The notes: generated by a model from the letters alone, not told the origin. A DNA stretch of 64,000 nucleotides from Antedon mediterranea (GCF_964355755.1 NC_092672.1:18040501-18104500); one strand, 5' to 3'. Shown: positions 11,511 through 22,440, counted from the first letter of the stretch. Numbers and translations: made by a program.

Positions 11511-12460
11511 GGATCATTTAAATAGCTGCGCGACGGCCAACTAGCCTAGATGCCTATTAATGACCAGCGAGATGTGACCAATGGGCCTATTTATTTCGTA
11601 ATTAAAAAAGTTGTTGCTTCATTCATATATAAACTTCATATAATTATGAATTATAATTACATGACTAGTTTTAATTTTTATGATTTTTCAAGTACAAAAT
11701 AAAAGATTTCATATAACTAACACATTATACTGTACATAACATGCAATCGTATACAAGTTGATTTGTTGACAGCAGCCGCCGAGCGGATGTGAAAAAAAAA
11801 ACAGAACTGTTCGGGAGAGAAGTCAGGTTCGCAACGCTACGCTATTCACTTTCGTACATTTCTTGAAATATGGAAGCTTTATGACACTAGGGCAGGCCCG
11901 GTGTGTGTTTTTCTCCCGTTCCGAACTTCATACTTCCTCTGTCTAATAAAATTAAAGCATTACGATTGGTAGATACCGATTCTTCTCAATATCATAATTA
12001 TTTTAACGCGTGGCGTAATCGTATTTTAATTATTAATTCATGTATGGCCTAGGCAAAGTTTCATCCATCGCTCTCTCTCGCTCGCGCGACGACTAACTAG
12101 GCTACAGTACATCCCTAGTCTAGTTATCACTCTCGGTTAATGTGGTGCGCGGTCTGTGGCACACTCTCTAGTGCAAGCAGCTATAATTACTTTGCTCTGG
12201 GCATGCGCAATAGCGTGTCGGATTCCCTAAACGCTGGGCAGGTGAGTTCCGGTGCCGGAATCCTAACCACAGCGTATTAAACATTTATCTCTTATACGTA
12301 ACAAATATTGACCAGAACCAATTATCAGCGACGCTCTAACCGAATAACAGATGTTGATTTTTATCGGAACCAAAATAAAACGCTATCGATTTTACCATAT
12401 CAATCACAAGACGATCGGGCCCTGCGTCACAAGACGATCGTACCAACGACGCACGCCCAA
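11510..12460. other. Intergenic, no gene recognised
   Basis: Mixed AT-rich sequence with patches of 'gcgcgacg' and 'ctctctcgctcgcgcg'. No coding, RNA or clear mobile signature. Confidence 0.4.
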
Positions 12461-12464
12461 CGTC

Positions 12465-12630
12465 TGTATCCCTCATAATTTACTATAATAAAACGCTAGG
12501 CCTACAGGCCTAGGCCTCATAATTTACTATAAAACGCTAGGCCTACTATGTCTAGGCCTAGCCTAGCCTGCCTACTAGGGCTAGGCCTCTAGGCCTAGGC
12601 CTAGGCCTAGTAGTAGGCTAGGCCTAGTTC
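12465..12630. repeat. Tandem duplication and aggcctaggcct tract
   Basis: 'cctcataatttactata' followed by 'aaaacgctaggcctac' is present twice, about 50 bp apart. A long run of AGGCCT/CTAGGC palindromic dodecamers follows. Confidence 0.6.
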
Positions 12631-12919
12631 CGTTTCGCACCTTTTTTTATTTCGACTTCCTTTTGACACCAAACTTGTTAAGTAACTTATTGTGAATACC
12701 ACACCTTAGAATTAGGCCTCATAAGTACTTGTATGAAGAAGAATCACATATAGAGTAACAAATAGGCCTAAATCCTTTAAATTGATGATTTTACAGACGT
12801 GATTTTTCGCACACCGTTTGCGAATTTCGCAACACGAGAAGTTCAATATTTTCGTCTCTATGGAGCGCCAAAAGAGCAACTACAATTATTCTTAAAAGTG
12901 TATGTACAGTATAACAGTA

Positions 12920-14974
12920 GGGTGCAGGTCAACTCGGCCCTAAACCGTCTCGGCCAAAGTCAAGTCGGCCCCACGTCAAGTCGGCCCCAAGTCAAGCCGG
13001 CCTCAAGTCAACTCGGCCTCAAGTCAATTCGGCCTCACGTCAACTCGGCCTCAAGTCAACTCGGCTTAAAGTCAACTCGGCCAAAAACTAATCCGTCAAC
13101 TCGGCCTTTAAAAAGTATGGAATGCAAAAAGTGCTAATATAGTAGTTCATTACAATGGCAGGATATAGTACGGTTAGGCCTATATAATAGACGAAATAAA
13201 ACGGAAATTTCAATGTAAATTAAAACACACTGGCTGATCGTTTTTCGTTTAATTGATAGGTAATTTTTATTTATATTGTTGGTTGGTTTGTCTCAGTAAG
13301 AACCCTCAGTAGGCCTAATGTGTTTGTTAGATCTATTTTGAGGATGTTCCCAGAAATAATCGCAAATATTCTTAGAAGGCCTATATATTATATAGATATT
13401 ATTAGAATACAGTAAAATAAAAATGGGTTTTTTTTTGTATATATTCTCTCTCAAATTATTAGCAATATGTCACGGTCAAAGTGAATAACTATATGTGACA
13501 TTAAAATGGTATATTACAGTAACAAAATTTTTTCACACATTTATTGACGATGTCAATCAAACTACCGAAGAGATTATGGAAACAAATTCGGAATGTTAAA
13601 TTTCTATTGCAATTGTGCGCTATTCAAATTGTTTTTATTACTTTTGTTAGGCCTATTTGATTATAATGGAGAATCCAATGAATACATTTATGGGAAATTA
13701 ATCTAAAACACACTGAAGAAATCATCATAAATAAATGGTGTATTTTTATTTTGTCAAGCATAAAAACTAATCTAAAACACACTGAAGAAATCATCATGAA
13801 AAAATGGCGTATTTTTATTTTGTCAAGCAAAAACTAAAACATATTGTTTGAGTCCAAAACAACGGAATTCCTAAACAACATAATATTGCCTTTGCATTCT
13901 CATCTGTTTTTTAACACCCACCGCGCCCTGTATTGTTCAATAAAATTGATCACCTAAAGGGGCATTCCCACCGTCCGTACCTGTTCCGTTTCGCGGACGG
14001 CGCCGTTTTTTCAACGTGACGCGCGCCCGTTCACCGTTCCGTTTTAAACATTCACACCTGTTCCGTTTTGTGACGTGAGGTTAAAATAGCAGCCGTTTCT
14101 GGATGATCATCGGATGATAGTGAGGAAGAAATTATTCTTTTTAGTTTAATTAAAGATGATATTACAAAACGGGACACAAGATTCCCGATGATAGTATAAC
14201 AACACACACCATGACAAATTCCATGAATCCATAATTAAATACAATAAAATCACAATCACATCCCTATGGACTGTTATGGAAGCAAATTTCTCTCTTCCCA
14301 TGGTGTACTGTATTAATTATGAATAATTATGAAGTACTAAACGAAATGAAAATAAAAATGTCATACAAAAAAAACCGTAAGGCCTATTTGAAAATAATGC
14401 ACATTCATGTCTGGGGTGTGTGTGCATGTAACCTATACCCATAATGCTTATGCAATTTGTTTTCTTGCCTTTTGATTTGTTTTGATTTTAATGTCATTTT
14501 ATTCTTTTTATATTGATGTATATACAGTTGTAGACCGAAGTATATTGTTTAAATATTATTTTTTTAAATGTCTTCTTCGACAGTTATTCCTGTATACAAA
14601 ATGTGAAGAAATATTTGTTTATTTCAAACAATATAAATAAATACTACCTATCAATTAATATTATATAATCATTTATATTGAATTTTCCGTTGTATTTCGT
14701 CTATTATGTAGGCATAACCGTACTATATCCTGCCATTATAATATTAACTACTATATTAGCACTTTTTGCGTTTCATAGTTTTTAGAGGCCGAGTTGACGG
14801 ATTAGTTTTTGGCCGAGTTGACGTGAGGCCGAGTTGACTTGAGGCCGAGTTGACGTGGGGCCGAGTTGATGTGGGGCCGAGGTGACGTGGGGCCGAGTTG
14901 ACTTGGGGCCGACTTGACGTGGGGCCGACTTGACTTTGGCCGAGACGGTTTAGGGCCGAGTTGGATCGAAACCC
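12920..14974. mobile_element. 2.06-kb foldback element with GTCAACTCGGCC arrays
   Basis: The ends GGGT..ACCC lie directly inside a 7-bp duplication AACAGTA (12913-12919 and 14975-14981). Each terminal region, roughly 320 bp, is an inverted copy of the other: outermost a tandem array of about 12 bp (GTCAACTCGGCC, GTCAAGTCGGCC), then a unique segment shared by 13116-13260 and 14640-14780. The interior holds no intact gene. Arrays at the tips with unique inner TIR sequence are typical of foldback elements. The superfamily is unknown. Confidence 0.75.
13680..13842. repeat. Tandem duplication, about 72-bp unit x2
   Basis: 'aatctaaaacacactgaaga' through 'tttttattttgtcaagca' occurs twice in a row inside the foldback element. 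Confidence 0.75.
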
Positions 14975-15289
14975 AACAGTAACATTTTAGTAGTATTGAC
15001 ATTGACAAAATATATTAAAATTGAACGTAATTTGTAAAGTTAAAAGTGAATTTCTCGCCGTCGCCATTCCAGAATCGAATGCGTTCGATCTTCATGACAA
15101 TGACAATGATTCTTTATTTCTTTATCGACCCTTTTTCAGGGTATGAAAGAACATTCTTTCAATCTTATACAGAAACAAACTAAACACTTCCAGACATAAA
15201 TATTTGGTCTTAAACATAATTGATGATATATCGAAAAGCAACATCTAACTAAAACAAATACAAAATATTATGAATAAATTTAGCTAAGT

Positions 15290-16096
15290 TTGATATTTTT
15301 TGGGGGAGATCTGGTATTAGAAACGACAGAAACAGACACGGTGGTGGTGTTCTGATAGCATGCAAAAATTCCATAGATGTAATACCTGTGGACATTGACA
15401 CAAATATTGAGATTCAACTGGCTGAAATCCGAAACTCGAAACATCCGAATAAAATGTATAAGTGGAAAAAATACAGAAAATTTAGTAACGCATTGCGTGA
15501 AACTACGAGAAAGTCTCATTATGATTACGGTACCTCCATAATCTTAGTTTAGGCTGTAAATTTAATCCTAAACGATTTTGGTCATATGTTAAGAAAAAAC
15601 GAAAATGTGCAACAGAAAGAAAGTATATTTACACGGCAATATCATAGATTCAGATTTAAATGCTACTAAAGCATTTTCGATATATTCTCAGTCTAATTTT
15701 ACTGAAGATAATGATGATTTCAATGTAAGAAACGAAACATCTTATTGTAATCACAGTGAAATTGTCTTACCTTTAACTAGTATTTTCATCAATAGGGATC
15801 CAATGTTCCGTGCCCTGTTATCTTTAGATACTAATAAATCCCCTGGACCCGATGGGATTACCCCTATGATGTTGAGTATGGCTGCACCTGTTGTATCCAC
15901 AATTTTGCTTAAGATTTTTCAAATGTCCCTTGACCAAGGCATTGTGGTGAAGGAATGGAAATTGGCCAATGTTGTGCCAATTTTTGTTGGTAAAGTTCTA
16001 GAACGTATTGTGGCTGATAATTTTTTATTTCATCTTCAATGTAATGCGTTTGTTAGTCCTGTACAGCACGGGTTCTATCCTGGAAGATCTTGTGTT
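15290..16096 (+). pseudogene. Jockey/CR1-like LINE ORF2, left part (interrupted)
   Basis: The left portion shows a fragment of the endonuclease domain (NRHGGGVLIACKNSID near 15335-15380) and then the start of a reverse transcriptase: LLSLDTNKSPGPDGITPMML (15820-15870), WKLANVVPIF, VGKVLERIVADNF and HGFYPGRSC. Stops and shifts occur between the domains, so the copy is dead. At 16097 the frame is cut by the palindromic Polinton-like element. The same gene resumes at 26233. Confidence 0.8.
16091..16096. repeat. Target-site duplication TGTGTT, left copy
   Basis: The six bases TGTGTT immediately precede the AG terminus of the palindrome and are repeated at 26233-26238. A 6-bp duplication is the Polinton/Maverick integration signature. 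Confidence 0.85.
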
Positions 16097-16652
16097 AGTA
16101 GTATAGTTCCCCGTTCAGTCCAATGAATAATTCATAAATTAATTAATGAATATTAATATATTAATTATGAGTGTACTATTTATGAATAATTAATTAGGGG
16201 GTAGTTTTATGAATATTTAATAATTAAAATGGTATTATTTTTTAATAAATGAATAAATTAATTTGTTTAGCGATCTCAGTCCAATGAAGAAGTAATAAGA
16301 TGTTTTAATATTCATGAATATTAATATATTTTTATTAATATGAGGGGTGTTTTAATGAATAATTAGTAAATGAGTGATAGTTTTACGTATAATTTTTAAA
16401 CGTAATACATGTATTACATGATGTTTAAATAAATATTTACATTTAAATATTAAAGACAATGTGCTTACCTTCATTGAGAAGTCTGATGTACAGTTTAATG
16501 AATAAAATCCACAAGTTTAATCAGCTTTGATTACTGTTTTTTATGTTTGTATAAGGAATCATAACATCAATTCGCTGTCTTTCCATGGAATTAGTTTACA
16601 TGTGAGGCGTGGACAGGTCATTTTTTGTAATTCTGTGATTTTAGCGGGTATG

Positions 16653-16660
16653 TGACGTCA
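16653..16660. promoter_or_regulatory. CRE-like palindrome TGACGTCA, left arm copy 1
   Basis: A perfect TGACGTCA with a CCAAT motif ('aaccaataag') about 15 bp away. This pairing is typical of CREB/ATF plus NF-Y promoters. Function is inferred. Confidence 0.45.
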
Positions 16661-17054
16661 TCCGGCAATGAACCAATAAGATTCCTTATAAGCATAATGC
16701 TAATGAAATTAGAATTCGTTGTCCTTGTTGAGATATTCAAAGATATTAAAAGTTATTTAATTATTTTATTAGTTTTTTATCCTTTTGTTTTTTCGTTTAG
16801 TTAAATAACCGCATTATTTTTTAAGGGTATTCCTTCAATATATAAAGATGGTAATAAATAAATAAATAAATAAAAATTAAAAATAATGTGCTTACCTTCA
16901 TTGAGAAGTCTGATATTATAGTATATTTTAATGAATAAAATCTACAAGTTTAATCAGCTTTGATTACTGCTTTTTTTATATGTTTGTATAAGAACAAAAT
17001 CATAACATCAATCCGCTGTCTATTTTTTCAAATCCTGTGATTTTAGAGGGTATG

Positions 17055-17062
17055 TGACGTCA
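17055..17062. promoter_or_regulatory. CRE-like palindrome TGACGTCA, left arm copy 2
   Basis: Second copy in the duplicated module, again followed by 'aaccaataag'. Conservation of both motifs in a diverged duplicate suggests selection, though a recent duplication would also explain it. Confidence 0.45.
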
Positions 17063-17333
17063 TCAGGCAATGAACCAATAAGATTCCTTATAAACATAGT
17101 GCTAATGAATTAATCTACCAATCATAATTCGTTGTTTTTGTAAGCGTAGCGATCTCAGTCCAATGAATAAGTAATGAGATGTTTTAATATTCGATCGTGA
17201 ATATTAATATATTTTTATTAATATGAGAGTGTTTTAACGAATACTTAGTAATTGCGTTGGTATTTATTCTATGAATTATTGAATTAAGTATGATATATGT
17301 AAATTGTTTTATTTTTAACACGGTACCTGATTT

Positions 17334-17350
17334 ACTATATATATATACAG
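17334..17350 (+). promoter_or_regulatory. TATA-like tract before the 230-aa ORF
   Basis: TACTATATATATATACAG lies about 95 bp upstream of the ATG at 17441. It could be a TATA box, or simply an AT repeat. Confidence 0.35.
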
Positions 17351-17440
17351 ATTGTTAATTTGAAAACAGTACAGTTTTCCTGCTTTAGATTTTTAACATT
17401 TAGTCATCTGTTCTTTATCCTGCTGTTATTATCTATCAGG

Positions 17441-18133
17441 ATGAATTCTACTCAAAATCAATCCGGTAGTAAGAGAGTTTTTTCTTCTTCAAAAGGACAG
17501 AGTCCTGTATCTAATCGAGTAAAGATACACAAAGTTTCACATCAACACGGCACAGCAGTACCTTCAAATTGTATGACGTGTTTAATGGCGATTCAACCTC
17601 CACCTCCAATGAACGTTGATTTCAATAATGTATCTAATACTGAAGAAGACGAACATTATAGATCGAGAATAATTTCTGAAGAGGAGAGGATTGTATACGA
17701 CGACACGTCATCGGTAGTTGACTACCACCTATTTCTGGCAAGAAAATCCGATGTAGAAGATGAGGTAGAAGATGAGGTGTTTGCAGAAGAGTACCTGAAC
17801 CCTGTGCTGGAGGCGGAGATTAAGAAAGAAACTACCGAACTTGAGTACAAAGAAATAATGAGAACAATTGAGAAGGTTTTCATAGAAGAATTTATGTTCA
17901 TTCTGAAGGACATGGTTGAACGTTATAACTTTCACGGCTCAAGATATGAACAACTCTTAACATTTTTTCGACCAATTCTGGCATTGAAACTTGTGGACAA
18001 TAGCGCTACCCATTTTGAATGGGCGCTAAACTACTTTCATTTACGTTGTATCAATGTTGATGCGTTCGATAAAGCCATAAAGTTGATTACAAATGATTCA
18101 GAGCTTTTTAATAAGATTCTTTACCAATTGTAA
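17441..18133 (+). CDS. Unrecognised 230-residue protein, left-arm copy
   Basis: The frame stays open upstream to about 17360 without an ATG, so I start at 17441. Directly before it, 'ttattatctatcag' looks like a splice acceptor, so a 5' leader intron is possible. The product has a polar Ser/Lys-rich N-terminus, a CMTC motif near residue 46, a proline run, an acidic middle with a DVEDEVEDEVF repeat, and a helical C-terminal region of about 95 residues (EIMRTIEKVFIEEF.. to ..ELFNKILYQL). I recognise no family. Both arms keep it open with only two residue differences, which implies recent function or homogenisation. The position, the first gene in from the tip and transcribed inward, might suit an early or accessory protein of a Polinton-like element. 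That is inference. Confidence 0.7.
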   Translation: MNSTQNQSGSKRVFSSSKGQSPVSNRVKIHKVSHQHGTAVPSNCMTCLMAIQPPPPMNVDFNNVSNTEEDEHYRSRIISEEERIVYDDTSSVVDYHLFLARKSDVEDEVEDEVFAEEYLNPVLEAEIKKETTELEYKEIMRTIEKVFIEEFMFILKDMVERYNFHGSRYEQLLTFFRPILALKLVDNSATHFEWALNYFHLRCINVDAFDKAIKLITNDSELFNKILYQL

Positions 18134-18244
18134 TTTGTACAAATTTAAAATAATATCTTAACACTTTTTTAATTAATGTTACATAATTTTATAATTCTTA
18201 TTTCTTTTCGGTAAATTTATTATTATTATGGTTATAATTTATAT

Positions 18245-19380
18245 TGAAATAGAATGCGTGTTAAAATAAAGGTTGTGTTTTTTTCTTTTAAAAGCAACAA
18301 CAACAAAAATGAAATTTGATCTTTGCGTGTTATTTAAGTATTTGATTTATTTTTTTAATTTTCATTTGGGTGAATGAGGGTAATGAATATGGATGAGTAC
18401 TTAAGAAAAGTATATTAAGATCCTAAGCATCCTGATAGTTTTGGTGGTGTGGACCGACTTTATCAAAATGTAAAAGACGATTTAAATATTACCAAGAGAC
18501 AAGTTCAAGACTGACTGAACAAGCAATACATTACACACATCCATACAACGTAAATTCAAACAAAACTGGGTACTTGTAAGTGCTATTGATGAACAATAGG
18601 GAATGGATTTGGAAAAATAACGTGTATAAAATTTGATTCAGACAAACTGTTTGCAAAATCAAAGGTTTGACTCTAGATTTCCAAAAATCAAAGGAAGTCA
18701 ATTTTGAAATAGTTGGTAGCATGGTACGAGGAATCGGACTGGAAAAAATAACAACAACTAATCCTAACAAAATAACCCGTAAACCAAAATCTCACTTAAT
18801 ATTTATTTTGTATTATAAATTTGTAAAAGTAGTTACCCTATTTTAATTCATGGTAAATTTATTTTTCGAATTAATTTAATTTGTTTTATTTTCTGTTGAA
18901 TTTTTATTATTATTATGTTTGTAAAGTGTATTGCAATAGATTTGTTTAATAAAATAAATTAATTATGTTTTGACTTAATTTATGTCAGTGTAAATTTGTA
19001 AAAGTAGTTTTCCTATTTTAATTCATGATAAGTTTATTTCTTGACTTTACTTAATTTTTTTCTTTTCTGTTGAAGTAGAATGTGTATTGAAATACATTTT
19101 GTTTTTAACATCAACAACAAAAAATGAAATTTTATCTTTGCGTGTTGTTTAATTCGTGTATGATGTTTTTCTAATTTATTTAAAAAAAAAAAAAAAAAAG
19201 AAAACAAGTTTTTGAATTTGTTAAATGTAATTGCAAACATACAAAATAAATGATTGCGATTAAAAATTATATTTTGTAAAGTGTATTACAATAGAATGTG
19301 TATTGAAATACATTTTGTTTTTAACGTCAACAACAAAAATGAAATTTGATCTTTGCGTGTTGTTTAACTCGTGTATGAAG
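18245..19380. repeat. Three copies of a roughly 95-bp UTR-like repeat, left arm
   Basis: 'aacaacaaaaatgaaatttgatctttgcgtgtt' with the preceding 'gaatgtgtattgaaatacattttgttttta' recurs at about 18250-18345, 19075-19155 and 19285-19375. A 'gtaaaagtagtt(a/t)cc..ctattttaattcatg' block is also duplicated (18822 and 18997). The AT-rich DNA contains several AATAAA motifs. It is mirrored in the right arm. Confidence 0.6.
18383..18755 (+). pseudogene. Broken Polinton/YMD3-type integrase remnant, left arm
   Basis: Translation from the ATG at 18383 gives DEYLRKVY, a stop, DPKHPDSFGGVDRLYQNVK, ITKRQVQD, a stop, then after a frame change QRKFKQNWVLVSAIDEQ, a stop, and GMDLE. This order (SFGG(V/I)xxLY, isoleucine-x-(R/K)-KxV, RRKFxRNxVxV, IDxQWxxDL) is the N-terminal part of integrases of Polintons and the C. 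elegans F54H12.3 type. The Trp after the third motif has become a stop. The catalytic D,D-E core is missing, so it is certainly inactive. It is transcribed inward, downstream of the 230-residue ORF. Confidence 0.7.
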
Positions 19381-19887
19381 TTTTTGAATTTGTTAAATGT
19401 AATTGCAAACATACATATTAAATGATTGTGATTAAAAATATTCTGTTTACTTTTTATTTTTTATTTTAAACAGTAGTATTTTTAACAGTAGTTATATTTT
19501 ATATATAATAAGTAATATTACAAAAATAAACATACAAAATGTATAAAGTATAGACTTATTAAATTTAAATACAATTTCTTTTTTTCAAAATGAATTTCAT
19601 TTTATACGTGTTTTCAATTTTAAATCTTTTAAGAAAGACACAATACGTACTGATATAAAAACGCACACAAAAGGAAACAAATTTGAGACGCACGGTTTGT
19701 AACGACACTTTCAATAAGAAGGCATATTATAAATGTATTTTTACAAAATTTATAAAGTAAATGTTTATTATTGAGAAATATACATTTTAGATAAATGATA
19801 ACACATCTAAAAGTAATTAGAGAGATCAATACAATATGGTGTTCATAATAATTTGTTTTGATGACTAGACGAAACATCTGAAGACAT

Positions 19888-20452
19888 TCAACGAAAAACA
19901 AGCGTTAACACCATACCAGTCACTAAAAATGCCACTGCTTTGAAAAAAACATCTCCCTTCCTACACAGAGACAAATTCTGAACGAAAATAATAAATAAAA
20001 ATAATTAGTAAACAAAACACGCGCATTATAAATAAAATGAATAATTTAAGAATATTTGTTAAACTACCCACGAACAAAAAACGAAACATACTAACCGACT
20101 CATCGTCATTACGAAGTTCAAATAACGAAAACTTTTCCTTGAAAAATCCACAGGAGACACGTTTTACATTTTCTAACTGCAATTCAGTGTCACATTGTGT
20201 CGCAACACATGTACATACAACGAGTCCTGTCACAAGTCTGCCGACGTTTATTTTTCTATCGCTCATCATTTGTTCTAATACATAATACAGCGCTTCCAAA
20301 GAAATATCTTTACACAATTCTAACACATTAAAATTGTTTTCCAACTCTTTACAAGCACGAATAGTACTCTGGAGGATGGGTGAATCCAAAACAACTAACC
20401 CCGTCAATTTATATTCAATGTATGCTAAAACTACTTCCTCTAAATCAACCAT
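19888..20452 (-). CDS. Bcl-2-like apoptosis regulator, two exons, left-arm copy
   Basis: Mirror copy of the right-arm gene. The ATG is at 20450-20452, exon 1 spans 20096-20452, a putative intron 19978-20095 and exon 2 19888-19977. Exon 1 has the same BH4-, BH3- and BH1-like segments as its partner. Without splicing the frame reads into the intron and stops at 19961, giving a different hydrophobic tail. See the right-arm entry for the domain argument. Confidence 0.65.
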
Positions 20453-20990
20453 AACGCTCGACAAAACAAATGATAATGGATGTAATTACCAAGAAAGTTA
20501 CAACTTAAAACCTTTATTTTTGTTTTTAAAAGAAGTTGTAACATAGAAACTAATTTTGTCCGGAAATGTGTTTTTATTATTTATGTGATTTATTTGTGTT
20601 TAGAAAGTTACAACATTAACATTTAATTTGGTAAAAAAATGTGAATAACCCATTGTTCCGACAGAAGCTAATGATATTTACAAAGGATGACACACTTTGA
20701 ATAGAATAAATACCGTATAACATAATTAAATTTTGTCAAGATAGTTGTCAAAAATAAATAAAATATATTATACTGAATTTACTTTGTACATTTATTTAAT
20801 TTAGGCCGTAATTAGGTTTATTGTTCATTTATGATTGTGAAAAAAAAAAAAAATACATACTAATAAAACAGCATAGGCCTATAAAAAAAGTAAAAAAAAA
20901 AATAATGATTCAGTGTTATAATTTTATTTACCTGTCATTATGTTAATAAAACATATTTAAATTTAATTTATGTCATGTTAGATATATTTT

Positions 20991-21200
20991 CAAGGACATT
21001 TGTTACATACAAATAATTTTGTAAAGAAATTTGTTACATAAGATAAATTTGTTAAGAAGTTTGTTTCATAAAAATATTTGTGAAGATAAATTTGTTACAT
21101 AAAAATAATTTTGTAAAGAAATTTGTTACAAAAATTTATTTTTTACAAGAAGTTTGTAACAGAAAATTATTTTGCAAAGAATTAGTTGCATCAATTGATT
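20991..21200. repeat. Central spacer: about seven 30-bp AT-rich tandem units
   Basis: Units resemble 'gaaatttgttacataaaaat' plus 'aattttgtaaa'. They run in one direction and are not inverted about the centre, so this segment is the true loop between the arms. The repeat breaks the symmetry and fixes the inversion axis near 21095. Confidence 0.75.
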
Positions 21201-21540
21201 TTATATATCTAACATGAAATAAATTAAATTTAAATATGTTTTATTAACATAATGACAGGTAAATAAAATTATAACACTGAATCATTATTTTTTTTTTTAC
21301 TTTTTTTATAGGCCTATGCTGTTTTATTAGTATGTATTTTTTTTTTTTCACAATCATAAATGAACAATAAACCTAATTACGGCCTAAATTAAATAAATGT
21401 ACAAAGTAAATTCAGTATAATATATTTTATTTATTTTTGACAACTATCTATCAAAATTTAATTATGTTATACGGTATTTATTCTATTCAAAGTGTGTCAT
21501 CCTTTGTAAATGTCATTAGCTTCTGTCGGAACAATGGGTT

Positions 21541-21681
21541 TCTTTTCTTTGATCATGTAGATTTCCAATTTCAATCCATTTCTATATGTCTAATCTGCAA
21601 TCATTAATTTCCGTTCGCTCTTTTTTTGTTTATAAAATCTCTCACTATACTAAGGATTAAAAATTACAATCGGCTCCGTAT
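21541..21681. other. 141-bp block present only in the right arm
   Basis: The left arm joins 'aacccattg' directly to the AT-rich 'aaaaaaatgtgaat' tract near 20648. The right arm has about 141 bp of unique sequence between the matching parts. It has no TIRs or target duplication, so a deletion in the left arm is the simpler explanation. Confidence 0.7.
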
Positions 21682-21875
21682 ATTCACATTTTTTTACCAA
21701 ATTAAATGTTAATGTTGTAACTTTCTAAACACAAATAAATCACATAAATAATAAAAACACATTTCCTGACAAAATTAGTTTCTATGTTACAACTTCTTTT
21801 AAAAACAAAAATAAAGGTTTTAAGTTGTAACTTTCTTGGTAATTACATCCATTATCATTTGTTTTGTCGAGCGTT

Positions 21876-22440
21876 ATGGTTGATTTAGAGGAAGTAGTTT
21901 TAGCATACATTGAATATAAATTGACGGGGTTAGTTGTTTTGGATTCACCCATCCTCCAGAGTACTATTCGTGCTTGTAAAGAGTTGGAAAACAATTTTAA
22001 TGTGTTAGAATTGTGTAAAGATATTTCTTTGGAAGCGCTGTATTATGTATTAGAACAAATGATGAGCGATAGAAAAATAAACGTCGGCAGACTTGTGACA
22101 GGACTCGTTGTATGTACATGTGTTGCGACACAATGTGACACTGAATTGCAGTTAGAAAATGTAAAACGTGTCTCCTGTGGATTTTTCAAGGAAAAGTTTT
22201 CGTTATTTGAACTTCGTAATGACGATGAGTCGGTTAGTATGTTTCGTTTTTTGTTCGTGGGTAGTTTAACAAATATTCTTAAATTATTCATTTTATTTAT
22301 AATGCGCGTGTTTTGTTTACTAATTATTTTTATTTATTATTTTCGTTCAGAATTTGTCTCTGTGTAGGAAGGGAGATGTTTTTTTCAAAGCAGTGGCATT
22401 TTTAGTGACTGGTATGGTGTTAACGCTTGTTTTTCGTTGA
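21876..22440 (+). CDS. Bcl-2-like apoptosis regulator, two exons, right-arm copy
   Basis: Start ATG at 21876. Exon 1 (21876-22232, 119 codons) has a BH4-like helix (LEEVVLAYIEYKLTG, compare the ELVxDFLxYKL pattern), a BH3-like helix (ILQSTIRACKELENNF), and a BH1-like segment with KINVGRLVTG, where Bcl-2 proteins have NWGR; the Trp is Val here. A donor TCG|GTTAGT and an acceptor TTCGTTCAG allow an intron 22233-22350. Exon 2 (22351-22440) then adds a short polar stretch and a hydrophobic segment of about 17 residues before the stop, as in tail-anchored Bcl-2 proteins. Predicted length is 148 residues, short for the family. Family knowledge: such proteins act at mitochondrial/ER membranes, and virus-like elements often carry them as death inhibitors. 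Pro- versus anti-apoptotic activity cannot be read from sequence. Confidence 0.7.

Larger units (their letters stand above)
16459..17165. repeat. Subterminal duplicated module in the left arm
   Basis: Two diverged copies (about 16459-16740 and 16885-17130) share TTACCTTCATTGAGAAG, 'tttaatcagctttgattact', TGTGACGTCATC and 'caatgaaccaataagattcc'. The motif 'cagtccaatgaa' recurs at about 16118, 16278 and 17158. The mirror image lies at about 25165-25870. Confidence 0.75.
16097..20990. repeat. Left arm of the giant inverted repeat
   Basis: Positions pair with the right arm at a coordinate sum of 42328 over most of the length (42329 at the very tips, about 42190 near the centre). The difference comes from a 141-bp indel and a few short ones. 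Only occasional substitutions are seen. Confidence 0.95.

Noticed and set aside
12799-13137. 112-codon frame with SSQLGLKSTRP repeats, and its mirror at 14802-15008
   Set aside because: Produced by the GTCAACTCGGCC array at the two ends of a foldback element.
18531-18770. 79-codon frame antisense to the integrase remnant
   Set aside because: No protein features; overlaps a recognisable integrase remnant on the other strand.
19961-20095. Unspliced tail of the Bcl-2-like frame as the real C-terminus
   Set aside because: The raw frame reads into a T-rich stretch after a good donor. A downstream acceptor gives a shorter product with a more typical tail anchor, so I prefer the spliced model, unproven.
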